Shown here: positions 1 to 6,793 of the stretch, piece by piece | How positions within the stretch are numbered: the stretch's first letter is position 1 | Layout: every line of letters starts with the position of its first letter | Assembly: GCA_017415775.1 (NCBI GenBank) | Contig: JAFQFC010000037.1 | Span: 27,053 to 91,052, forward strand | Length of the DNA: 64,000 nucleotides | From: Oscillospiraceae bacterium | Lineage (GTDB): Bacteria > Bacillota > Clostridia > Oscillospirales > Oscillospiraceae | Direction of reading: 5' to 3' | Notes under the pieces: generated by a model | Seen by the model: only the letters and a program-made list of their open reading frames with translations | Told to the model about the DNA's origin: nothing | Database searches by the model: none | Translations under genes and position numbers: made by a program

Positions 1-1730
1 CGCTGGCCATGCAGCTGTACCGCACCTACGGCGGCGAAGCGCTGAGCCGGCTGAAGGAGAATCCCTATCTGCTGGCGGCGGGACGCTACGGCGTGGACTT
101 TTCCACCATGGACGAGATCGCCCTGAGCATGGATTTCTCCGCCGACGACGGCTGCCGCATCGAGGCGGCCATTGAATACGAACTGAGCTACAATCTGAAT
201 AACGGCCACGTGTTCCTGCCCCGGGAGAAGCTGGTGGCGGCCACCGCACAGCTCATCGACCTGGACGCCGACGCCGTGGAGATCGCCTTGGACGAGCTGC
301 TGCGCCGCGGCGTGGTGCGGCAGGAGCATATCGCCAACGTGGACGCCTGCTATCTCCGGGCCTATTACGAGGCGGAGGTGGCGGTGGCCCAGAAGCTGAC
401 CGCTCTGCGCCGTGTGGAGCAGCCGCCCCTGGGCCGCAGCGTGGAAAAAGCCATCGCCGACATGGAGAAGCGGCAGGGCCTCGCCTACGCCCCTGCCCAG
501 CGGGAGGCGGTGCGGCTTTCGGCGGAAGAGGGCGTGGTGCTGCTGACCGGCGGCCCCGGTACCGGCAAGACCACCTCCGTCCGGGCCATTCTGGACCTTT
601 ACGACAAGATGGGCATGGACACGGTGCTGCTGGCCCCCACGGGCCGTGCCGCCCAGCGACTGGGCGAGGTGTGCTCCCGGGAGGCCCAGACCATCCACCG
701 CTGCCTGGGCATGAGCTGGAACGAGCTGACCGGCGAGGTCACCTTCCGCAAAAACGCAGCCGACCCGCTGGAAGCCGACGCCGTCATCGTTGACGAGGTC
801 AGCATGGTGGACCTGCTGCTGATGCAGGCGCTGCTGGGCGCCCTGCGGCCCGGCTGCCGCCTCATTCTGGTGGGCGACGCCGACCAGCTGCCCTCCGTGG
901 GTGCGGGCAACGTGCTGTCAGACCTGCTGCGCAGCGGCGCCATCCCCACGGTGGCCCTGCGGGAGATCTTCCGTCAGGCCCGGCAGTCGGCCATCATCCG
1001 CAACGCCCACGCCGTGAATCTGGGCATGGCCCCCAGTCTGGAGAGCAATCAGGGTGACTTCTTCTTTCTGTGCCGCCGCACGCCGGACCGTCTGGTCCAG
1101 ACGGTGGTGGAGCTGGTGAAGACCCGCCTGCCGGAAAACATGGACATCCCCAGCCGGTACATACAGGTCCTCAGCCCCACCCGCAAGGGCGAGACGGGCA
1201 CGGCCAACCTGAACCGTGCGCTGCAGGCGGCGCTGAATCCGCCCCAGCGGGGCAAGGGCCAGAAGGTGTGGGGCGACGTGGTGTTCCGCACCGGCGACCG
1301 GGTCATGCAGACCCGGAACAACTACGACATTCTCTGGGAAAAGGACGACGGTACCGTGGGTATCGGCATCTTCAACGGCGATGTGGGCGTCATTGAGGAG
1401 ATCGACCCCTCCGGGGAGCTGATCGTCATCCGCTTTGACGACCGCACCTGCACCTATACCGCCGATCTTCTCAGCCAGCTGGAGCTGGCCTACGCCATCA
1501 CCGTCCACAAGGCACAGGGCAGCGAGTACCGTGCCGTGGTGCTGGTGTCCGCCCCGGCGGCGCCGTCGCTGATGGTGCGGGGCGTCCTCTACACCGCCAT
1601 CACCCGGGCCCGTGAGCTGCTGGTGCTGGTGGGCGACGATGTGGTGCCGGGAAAGATGGCGGAAAACGACCGCCGTCAGCGGCGCTACAGCGGCCTGCGG
1701 CGGCGGCTGAAGGATCTGAACGAGGAGTAA
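1..1730 (+). CDS. recD2: RecD2-like ATP-dependent DNA helicase, 5' end outside the window
   Basis: The reading frame is open at the left edge, so the N-terminal part is missing; about 575 residues remain against roughly 720-750 for the family. An N-terminal helical region, which in RecD2 separates the OB-like part from the motor, precedes the Walker A motif GGPGTGKTT near residue 181 of the visible part. Walker B is VDEVSMVD. The C-terminal UvrD-type half ends with the segment ITVHKAQGSEY and the YTAITRAREL motif, both typical of superfamily 1B RecD/TraA helicases. RecD2 unwinds DNA 5' to 3' without a RecBC partner. Its stop directly abuts the GTG of the comF-like gene, a layout that is common in Clostridia and suggests co-transcription. 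Confidence 0.9.
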   Translation, partial: LAMQLYRTYGGEALSRLKENPYLLAAGRYGVDFSTMDEIALSMDFSADDGCRIEAAIEYELSYNLNNGHVFLPREKLVAATAQLIDLDADAVEIALDELLRRGVVRQEHIANVDACYLRAYYEAEVAVAQKLTALRRVEQPPLGRSVEKAIADMEKRQGLAYAPAQREAVRLSAEEGVVLLTGGPGTGKTTSVRAILDLYDKMGMDTVLLAPTGRAAQRLGEVCSREAQTIHRCLGMSWNELTGEVTFRKNAADPLEADAVIVDEVSMVDLLLMQALLGALRPGCRLILVGDADQLPSVGAGNVLSDLLRSGAIPTVALREIFRQARQSAIIRNAHAVNLGMAPSLESNQGDFFFLCRRTPDRLVQTVVELVKTRLPENMDIPSRYIQVLSPTRKGETGTANLNRALQAALNPPQRGKGQKVWGDVVFRTGDRVMQTRNNYDILWEKDDGTVGIGIFNGDVGVIEEIDPSGELIVIRFDDRTCTYTADLLSQLELAYAITVHKAQGSEYRAVVLVSAPAAPSLMVRGVLYTAITRARELLVLVGDDVVPGKMAENDRRQRRYSGLRRRLKDLNEE

Positions 1731-2384
1731 GTGGTGGAAAAGAAAAGCCTGCGTCAGGCGGTGATGGACCTGCTGTTCCCCCGGCGCTGTCCCTTCTGCG
1801 GCAGGATCAGCGGCGGAGTGCTGCTGTGTGCGCCCTGCGCCGATGCCCTGCCCAGTACCGGGGAGCATCCGCTGCTGGAGGGCACCTTCGGCCGGTGCGC
1901 TGCGCCGCTGCGTTACGAGGGCTGTGCCCGTGATGCGGTGCTGGACTTCAAGTTCCACGGCAATACCGGCGGGCTGGACTGCTTTGCCGAGCTTCTGGCC
2001 GACTGTGCCGCCGCCTGCTACAGCGGCGAGTTTGACACCGTCACCTGGGTGCCGGTCAGTAAGGAGCGGCGTCGTCAGCGGGGCTTCGACCAGAGCTGTG
2101 AGCTGGCCCGTGCCGTGTGCCGCTGCTGGGGCGTAGAGCCCACGGAAACGCTGCGCAAGATCTGGGACAATCCGCCCCAGTCCGGCATCCGTGCCCCGGA
2201 GGAGCGCCGTGCCAACGTGCTGGGCGTCTACGAAGCGATCCCGCCCCACGTGTGGGGCCGCCGCATCCTGCTCATCGACGATGTGGTGACCACCGGCGCC
2301 ACGCTGACCGAGTGCGCCCGTGTGCTGCGAGAGTGCGGCGCAGCGGAGGTGCTGTGTTTGACGCTGTGCCGTGCGATGCGGTGA
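1731..2384 (+). CDS. comF: ComF family phosphoribosyltransferase-like protein
   Basis: This is a 217-residue protein starting with GTG immediately after the helicase stop; a second GTG follows at once, so either could initiate. The N-terminus carries a zinc ribbon, CPFCGR near residue 20 and CAPC near residue 34. The C-terminal half holds the PRPP-binding signature ILLIDDVVTTGATL of type I phosphoribosyltransferases. Both parts and the length fit ComF/GntX proteins, which help take up or process single-stranded DNA during transformation; the enzymatic substrate is unknown. Being last in an operon with a RecD2-type helicase fits a DNA-processing role. Presence of comF alone does not show that the organism is competent. 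Confidence 0.88.
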   Translation: MVEKKSLRQAVMDLLFPRRCPFCGRISGGVLLCAPCADALPSTGEHPLLEGTFGRCAAPLRYEGCARDAVLDFKFHGNTGGLDCFAELLADCAAACYSGEFDTVTWVPVSKERRRQRGFDQSCELARAVCRCWGVEPTETLRKIWDNPPQSGIRAPEERRANVLGVYEAIPPHVWGRRILLIDDVVTTGATLTECARVLRECGAAEVLCLTLCRAMR

Positions 2385-2495
2385 GGGAATGTTATGTTCA
2401 CCGCAGCGAAATGACCTTTCCTGCGGGGAAAACAGGGCGAAAAATGACGGTTTTGTAAAATTTCTGTCACCTTGCGTAAAATAGCGCAAATCCTC

Positions 2496-2524
2496 TTGCA
2501 AAATGGGAAAACCATCAGTATAAT
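2496..2524 (+). promoter_or_regulatory. Sigma-A type promoter for mreB
   Basis: TTGCAA at 2496-2501 and a perfect TATAAT at 2519-2524 are separated by 17 bp. The promoter lies about 77 bp upstream of the mreB start, so mreB is probably transcribed on its own. Confidence 0.75.
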
Positions 2525-2600
2525 AAATAAGCTGAGAAGATAGAATGGCTCATCCGGGCCATCAGACCATACAAGACGAAATGAAAACGAGGTGCAGCGT

Positions 2601-3647
2601 ATGTTTTTTGATTTTTTCGGTTCCCTGGCAAAGGATATCGGTATCGACCTGGGTACCGCTTCCGTGCTGGTCTATGTGAAAGATAAGGGCGTGGTGCTCA
2701 ACGAGCCCAGCGTGGTGGCCATCGATAAAAATGACGGCCGTCTTTTGAAGGTGGGCGCCGAGGCACAGGCCATGCTGGGCCGTACCCCCGGCAACATCGT
2801 GGCCATCCGTCCCCTGCGTGAGGGCGTCATCTCCGACTACGATATGACCGAGCGCATGCTCAGGGAGTTTATCCATAAGGTGTCCGGCGGCTTCCAGTTC
2901 CTCAAGCCCCGTGTCATCATCTGCGTCCCCTCCGGCATCACCGAGGTGGAAGAGCGTGCCGTCATCGACGCCGGTATTCAGGCCGGTGCACGCCGTGTGT
3001 ATCTGATCGAGGAGCCTGTGGCCGCTGCTATCGGCGCCGGCATCGACATCGCCAAGCCCGACGGCCACATGGTGGTGGACATCGGCGGCGGTACGGCCGA
3101 CATCGCTGTTATCTCCCTGAGCGGCGTGGTGGAGTCCAGCTCCATCAAGGTGGCCGGTGACCAGTTCAACGAAGCCATCGTCAAGTATATGCGCCGCAAG
3201 CACAACATCCTCATCGGTGAGCGCACCGCCGAGCTGATGAAGATGCAGATCGGCTGCGTCTATCCCAAGGAAGAGGATGTTTCCATGGACATCAAGGGCC
3301 GCTGCCTGATGACCGGCCTGCCCAAGACCATTTCCGTCAGCTCCACCGAGATGCTGGAAGCCTTCGAGGAGCCTGTGGAGCGGATCCTGGAAGCCATCCA
3401 CGGCGTGCTGGAGCGTACGCCTCCCGAGCTGGTGGCCGACATTTCCAATAACGGCATCGTTATGACCGGCGGCGGCAGCCTGGTGGACGGCTTCGACAAG
3501 CTGATCACCGCCCGTACCGGCATCCACACCGTGGTGGCCGAGAACGCCATCTCCTGCGTTGCCGAGGGTACCGGCAAGAGCCTGGAGTCCCTGAACGCCA
3601 TGCAGGACGGTACTGTGAACCTGTCCCGCAGAAGACAGATGAACTAA
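2601..3647 (+). CDS. mreB: Rod shape-determining protein MreB/Mbl
   Basis: This is a 348-residue bacterial actin homologue. The phosphate-1 loop DLGTASVLVY lies at the N-terminus and the phosphate-2 motif DIGGGTADIAV in the middle; a GGGSLVDG motif follows in the C-terminal subdomain. MreB filaments sit under the membrane and direct side-wall peptidoglycan synthesis. An upstream in-frame GTG at 2592 exists, but the ATG at 2601 follows GAGGTG at a good distance and gives the usual short hydrophobic MFFDFF start. The gene is not next to mreC or mreD and has its own promoter and terminator, so it may be the Mbl-type paralogue; sequence alone does not separate MreB from Mbl here. Confidence 0.95.
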   Translation: MFFDFFGSLAKDIGIDLGTASVLVYVKDKGVVLNEPSVVAIDKNDGRLLKVGAEAQAMLGRTPGNIVAIRPLREGVISDYDMTERMLREFIHKVSGGFQFLKPRVIICVPSGITEVEERAVIDAGIQAGARRVYLIEEPVAAAIGAGIDIAKPDGHMVVDIGGGTADIAVISLSGVVESSSIKVAGDQFNEAIVKYMRRKHNILIGERTAELMKMQIGCVYPKEEDVSMDIKGRCLMTGLPKTISVSSTEMLEAFEEPVERILEAIHGVLERTPPELVADISNNGIVMTGGGSLVDGFDKLITARTGIHTVVAENAISCVAEGTGKSLESLNAMQDGTVNLSRRRQMN

Positions 3648-3663
3648 AGATCCCCAGAATTCC

Positions 3664-3701
3664 AAAGAGCGCTGCGGAATCTCTTCCGCAGTGCTCTTTT
3701 T
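3664..3701 (+). terminator. Rho-independent terminator after mreB
   Basis: A 16-bp stem (AAAGAGCGCTGCGGAA with a near-perfect partner) has a 4-nt loop and ends in a T-run just after the mreB stop. Confidence 0.85.
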
Positions 3702-3724
3702 ATACCGAAACCAAGGAGAAACCC

Positions 3725-4918
3725 ATGAAATTTTCCACCAAAGTTGAAAAATGCGGCCTGTCCCCCATGCGCAAGTTCCACCCCTACGCCGTGGCTGCCC
3801 GGGAAAAGGGCCGCACCATCTACCATCTGAACATCGGCCAGCCCGATATCGAGACGCCCAAGGCCTATTTTGACGCCGTGGGAGCGTTCAGCCAGAAGGT
3901 GCTGGAATACGCACCCTCCGGCGGCGTGCCGGAGCTGGTGGCGGCGGTGCAGCACTATTACGCCAAGCTGGGCATTTCCTATGCCGCAGACGAGATCCTC
4001 ATCACCACCGGCGGCAGCGAGGCGCTGCAGATCGCCATGAACTGCATCCTCGACGACGGCGACGAGATCCTGATCCCCGAGCCCTTCTACCCCAACTACA
4101 GCACCATGGTCTGGACCTGCGGCGCTTCCATCCGGCCCATCCCCACCAAGCCCGAGGAGGGCTACCACTTCGCCGACCGGGCAAAGATCGAGGCGGCCAT
4201 CACTGACCGTACCCGTGCCATTCTGGTGACCAATCCCGGCAACCCCACCGGCACCGTGCTGACGGCGGAGGAGATGGCCATGCTGGTGGACATTGCGGTG
4301 GAGCATGACCTGTTCCTCATCGGCGACGAGGCCTACCGTGAGTTCGTCTATGAGGATGGTGCGCCCCTGCAGTCCTTCGGCAGCTATGAAAAGGGCCGTG
4401 AGCATATCATCGTCATCGACACGGTGTCCAAGCGGTTTTCCGCCTGCGGCGCCCGTGTGGGCTGCCTGCTGAGCCATAACGCCGAATTTCTGGCCCACGC
4501 CATGAAGTACTGCCAGTGCCGCCTGTCGGTGGCCACCCTGGATCAGGTGGCGGCCGCCGCCCTCTATAGTGTGGACGAGGGCTACTTCGCCGCCGTGCGG
4601 GAAGAGTACAAGCGCCGCCGTGACACGGTGGTGGCGGGCCTGCAGCGGATCGAGGGCGTGGTGTGCGAGTGCCCCAAGGGCGCTTTCTACCTGATGGCCG
4701 CATTGCCGGTGGACGACGCCGACAAGTTCCAGCAGTGGCTGCTGGAGGAGTTCGAGGACCGGGGCGAGACCGTCATGTTCGCCCCCGGCGAGCCCTTCTA
4801 CGGCACGGCCGGCAAGGGCAAGAACGAGATCCGCATCGCCTACGTGCTGCAGGAGGCCAAGCTCCGCCGTGCCATGGAGCTTTTGCGTCTGGGCATTGAG
4901 CGGTACAACCAGCGCTGA
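3725..4918 (+). CDS. Pyridoxal-phosphate-dependent class I/II aminotransferase
   Basis: This is a 397-residue fold-type I aminotransferase of the AspC/AlaT group. Visible landmarks are NPGNPTG (residues 170-176), the DEAY motif at 201-204 and the PLP-binding lysine at about 236 in the segment TVSKRFSACGARVG. The substrate-binding arginine expected near the C-terminus fits the segment KNEIRIAYVL. The family transfers an amino group between an amino acid and a 2-oxo acid; the substrate cannot be read from sequence. A clear AAGGAG precedes the ATG. Strong terminators lie on both sides, so the gene appears monocistronic, although no good promoter is visible between the mreB terminator and the start. 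Confidence 0.9.
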   Translation: MKFSTKVEKCGLSPMRKFHPYAVAAREKGRTIYHLNIGQPDIETPKAYFDAVGAFSQKVLEYAPSGGVPELVAAVQHYYAKLGISYAADEILITTGGSEALQIAMNCILDDGDEILIPEPFYPNYSTMVWTCGASIRPIPTKPEEGYHFADRAKIEAAITDRTRAILVTNPGNPTGTVLTAEEMAMLVDIAVEHDLFLIGDEAYREFVYEDGAPLQSFGSYEKGREHIIVIDTVSKRFSACGARVGCLLSHNAEFLAHAMKYCQCRLSVATLDQVAAAALYSVDEGYFAAVREEYKRRRDTVVAGLQRIEGVVCECPKGAFYLMAALPVDDADKFQQWLLEEFEDRGETVMFAPGEPFYGTAGKGKNEIRIAYVLQEAKLRRAMELLRLGIERYNQR

Positions 4919-4925
4919 AAGTGAC

Positions 4926-4954
4926 AAATACCCCGGTTTTGCCGGGGTATTTTT
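4926..4954 (+). terminator. Rho-independent terminator after the aminotransferase
   Basis: The stem AAATACCCCGG pairs with its complement over a short TTTTG loop and is followed by T4. Confidence 0.85.
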
Positions 4955-5014
4955 GCACCTTGCGAGGGCTGCTGCGGTGTGATATACTTTTTGCAGCAAA
5001 GAAAAGGGGGCGGG

Positions 5015-5482
5015 ATGATGGAAACGAGAAGCAAGGGGAAAATGCTGCGGCTATGGTTCGTCTGCGGCCTGTGCCTGTGCGCTCTGCTGGCAGCCAAATG
5101 GCTCTTTTTCGGTGACGCTGCGCCCCGCCTCCGCCTTGTGGAAGAGATCGACTGCGTCAGCGGCGGCAAGCCGGTGGTGGTGTGCCGTATGGTCAACCGC
5201 ACGGTGCTGCCTGTCAGCCACGGCGCTGCGTTTTACGTGGAGCGCTGGAATGAGACGGCGGCTGTGTGGGAAGTCTATGACGAGAGTCCCTGTGACGTGA
5301 ATTTCACCCTGCCGCTGTACACCCTGCGGCCCTTCGGAAGCGCCGTCAGAGAATACCCGGTCTGGCTCTATGGCGAGGACTTTGCACCGGGCCGATACCG
5401 GGTGGTGCAGGAGGTGCGGCTGGGCCGTGGGACCTACACGGACATGGCCCTGACCTGCGAGTTCGCCGTGGCCGCCCCATAA
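5015..5482 (+). CDS. Small membrane-anchored protein with bacterial Ig-like domain
   Basis: This 155-residue protein has one N-terminal transmembrane segment (LWFVCGLCLCALLAAKWLFF) after a short basic stretch. About 110 extracellular residues follow. The pattern of an NRT turn, a block reading VERWNETAAVWEVY and a C-terminal YRVVQEV strand resembles the small Big_14-type immunoglobulin-like domains found in Firmicute lipoproteins. It therefore probably sits on the outer face of the membrane; no ligand is known. Two adjacent ATGs occur (5015 and 5018) after a GGGGGCGGG stretch; the second has the better spacing. It has no obvious functional link to its neighbours. Confidence 0.6.
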   Translation: MMETRSKGKMLRLWFVCGLCLCALLAAKWLFFGDAAPRLRLVEEIDCVSGGKPVVVCRMVNRTVLPVSHGAAFYVERWNETAAVWEVYDESPCDVNFTLPLYTLRPFGSAVREYPVWLYGEDFAPGRYRVVQEVRLGRGTYTDMALTCEFAVAAP

Positions 5483-5599
5483 GCGCCGCCGCCCGCGCGG
5501 AACTTTTGGGCACTTCGTTTTCTGTATCTTCTGCCTGCAAGCGGGCCAAGCCTTCTTTGGAAGCCTGAAAAAAGAAAAGAAAAAAATTTTTCCCCTATA

Positions 5600-5626
5600 C
5601 CCCTGGTGCGTCATTGGCACCAGGGG
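5600..5626 (+). other. Perfect 10-bp hairpin without a T-run
   Basis: CCCCTGGTGC pairs exactly with GCACCAGGGG over a 7-nt loop. No T-tract follows, so it is not a standard terminator. It lies in the 369-bp gap between the Ig-like gene and the DUF2461 gene, just before the short-period repeats. Confidence 0.55.
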
Positions 5627-5628
5627 CA

Positions 5629-5735
5629 TGATATTGCATTTGCATATTGGTATTGTCATTGATATTGTACTTGCTTTTAAGTTAAGTTAAGATAAGCTAT
5701 GTTAAGATAAGCTAAGTTAAGTTATGTTATGTTGG
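5629..5735. repeat. Adjacent 6-bp and 5-bp short-period repeat tracts
   Basis: From about 5629 to 5675 the sequence is roughly 6-periodic (units such as ATTGCA, TTTGCA, TATTGG, TATTGT). From 5681 to 5735 it becomes a pentamer array of about eleven units close to GTTAA (GTTAA, GATAA, GCTAA, GTTAT). No gene is present; the tract lies about 55 bp upstream of the next promoter. Confidence 0.7.
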
Positions 5736-5789
5736 CATCGTTTGCACAAGGCTGCATACAAATGCACATTGGTGTGTTGCAAATGCCGC

Positions 5790-5817
5790 TTGCAATCCCG
5801 CTGCCGGGTGGTAGAAT
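5790..5817 (+). promoter_or_regulatory. Promoter of the DUF2461 gene
   Basis: TTGCAA at 5790-5795, a 16-bp spacer and TAGAAT at 5812-5817 lie 34 bp upstream of the start codon. Confidence 0.65.
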
Positions 5818-5851
5818 AAGAAAAAAACACACAACAAGGGAGGAAACGACC

Positions 5852-6517
5852 ATGTTTCGAGGATATACCCAGCAGACGGTGGACTTCATGTGGGGCATCC
5901 GCTTCAACAACGAGCGGGGCTGGTTCATGGACCACAAGGAAGTTTACCAGACGCAGCTGCTGGAGCCCACCAAGGCGCTGGCCGAGGCGGTGTACGACGG
6001 CCTCATGGAGCAGCTGCCCCACGAGCCGCTGATGGTGAAGGTGAGCCGCATCTACCGTGACGCCCGCCGCCTCCACGGACGGGGGCCCTACAAGGACCAC
6101 CTGTGGTTCTGCATCCGCACCGGCGACAAGGACTGGACCGGCAGGCCCGCCTTCTACTTTGAGATCGCCCCGGACTACTACAGCTACGGTCTGGGCTTCT
6201 GGGCGGCTGCCCCCGCCACCATGGAGCGGTTCCGCCGCCATGTGGCCGAGCATCCCGAGGAGCTGGAGGCCCTGACAAAAAAGCTGAACGACGCCGGCCG
6301 CTTCACCATCGAAGGCCCCTGCTACGCACGGGAGAAGAAGGCGCCCAGCGAGATCCTGCATCCCTGGTTCCAGCGCAAGAGCCTGACCCTGCAGTTCGAG
6401 CGGCCCCTGGACGAGCGGATCTTCCGCCCCGAGCTGGCGGACGAGCTGATCGCCGAGCTGGGTGAGCTGGTGCCCTTCTACCGCTATTTTGCCAAAATCG
6501 CCGCCATGGCGGAGTGA
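5852..6517 (+). CDS. DUF2461 (TIGR02453-like) family protein
   Basis: This is a 221-residue protein. It opens with the FMWGIRFNNERGWF block, followed by RIYRDARRLHGRGPYKDHLW, which matches the conserved core of DUF2461 proteins. The family's biochemical role is not established. The ATG at 5852 is chosen because GGGAGG sits 8 nt upstream; a longer in-frame extension would run across the promoter. No signal peptide or membrane segment is seen, so it is probably cytoplasmic. It has its own promoter and no co-directional partner before the riboswitch. Confidence 0.8.
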   Translation: MFRGYTQQTVDFMWGIRFNNERGWFMDHKEVYQTQLLEPTKALAEAVYDGLMEQLPHEPLMVKVSRIYRDARRLHGRGPYKDHLWFCIRTGDKDWTGRPAFYFEIAPDYYSYGLGFWAAAPATMERFRRHVAEHPEELEALTKKLNDAGRFTIEGPCYAREKKAPSEILHPWFQRKSLTLQFERPLDERIFRPELADELIAELGELVPFYRYFAKIAAMAE

Positions 6518-6565
6518 CAGGTGTGAACGAACCGTAAATGTTACCCAAAATGAGGAAAATACTCC

Positions 6566-6595
6566 TTGACAAGGAAGATTCGCCGTTGATATAAT
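6566..6595 (+). promoter_or_regulatory. Consensus promoter of the riboswitch-controlled ATPase
   Basis: A perfect TTGACA (6566-6571), an 18-bp spacer and a perfect TATAAT (6590-6595) lie about 25 bp ahead of the aptamer. Confidence 0.85.
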
Positions 6596-6618
6596 GCTTG
6601 ATGGAAAAATTCTTCTCT

Positions 6619-6715
6619 GTTTTGAGGGAGTAATTCGGTCCGCCGCTTGCGGCGGATGAGGCGTGTTCGTCACCCGGCTTCCAAGCCCGGACCGCTTTGA
6701 AAGAATGAGACTCAT
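6619..6715 (+). ncRNA. yybP-ykoY (Mn2+) riboswitch aptamer
   Basis: The leader carries the hallmark GGGAGTA segment (6627-6632 region) and a distal ATGAGACTCAT segment, with TGAG (6623-6626) pairing with CTCA (6711-6714) as P1. A second stem, CGGTCCG (6636-6642) with CGGACCG (6688-6694), is perfect. A GC-rich hairpin CCGCCGC/GGCGG and a further ACCCGG-type stem follow inside. This arrangement matches the yybP-ykoY class, known to sense Mn2+ and often found ahead of cation P-type ATPases. The class call rests on motif recall, not a covariance search. Confidence 0.8.
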
Positions 6716-6752
6716 ACGCAGGCCCTTTCCCGGCAGGCGTATGAGTTTTTTT
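6710..6752 (+). terminator. Riboswitch-controlled intrinsic terminator
   Basis: ACTCATACGC (6710-6719) pairs perfectly with GCGTATGAGT (6737-6746) and is followed by T7. The 5' arm reuses the CTCA of aptamer P1, so aptamer folding and termination are mutually exclusive. Ligand binding should therefore switch the ATPase on. Confidence 0.85.
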
Positions 6753-6793
6753 AATGTGTTTGGTAAAAATTAAAATAGAAGGAGCGATGTGTT

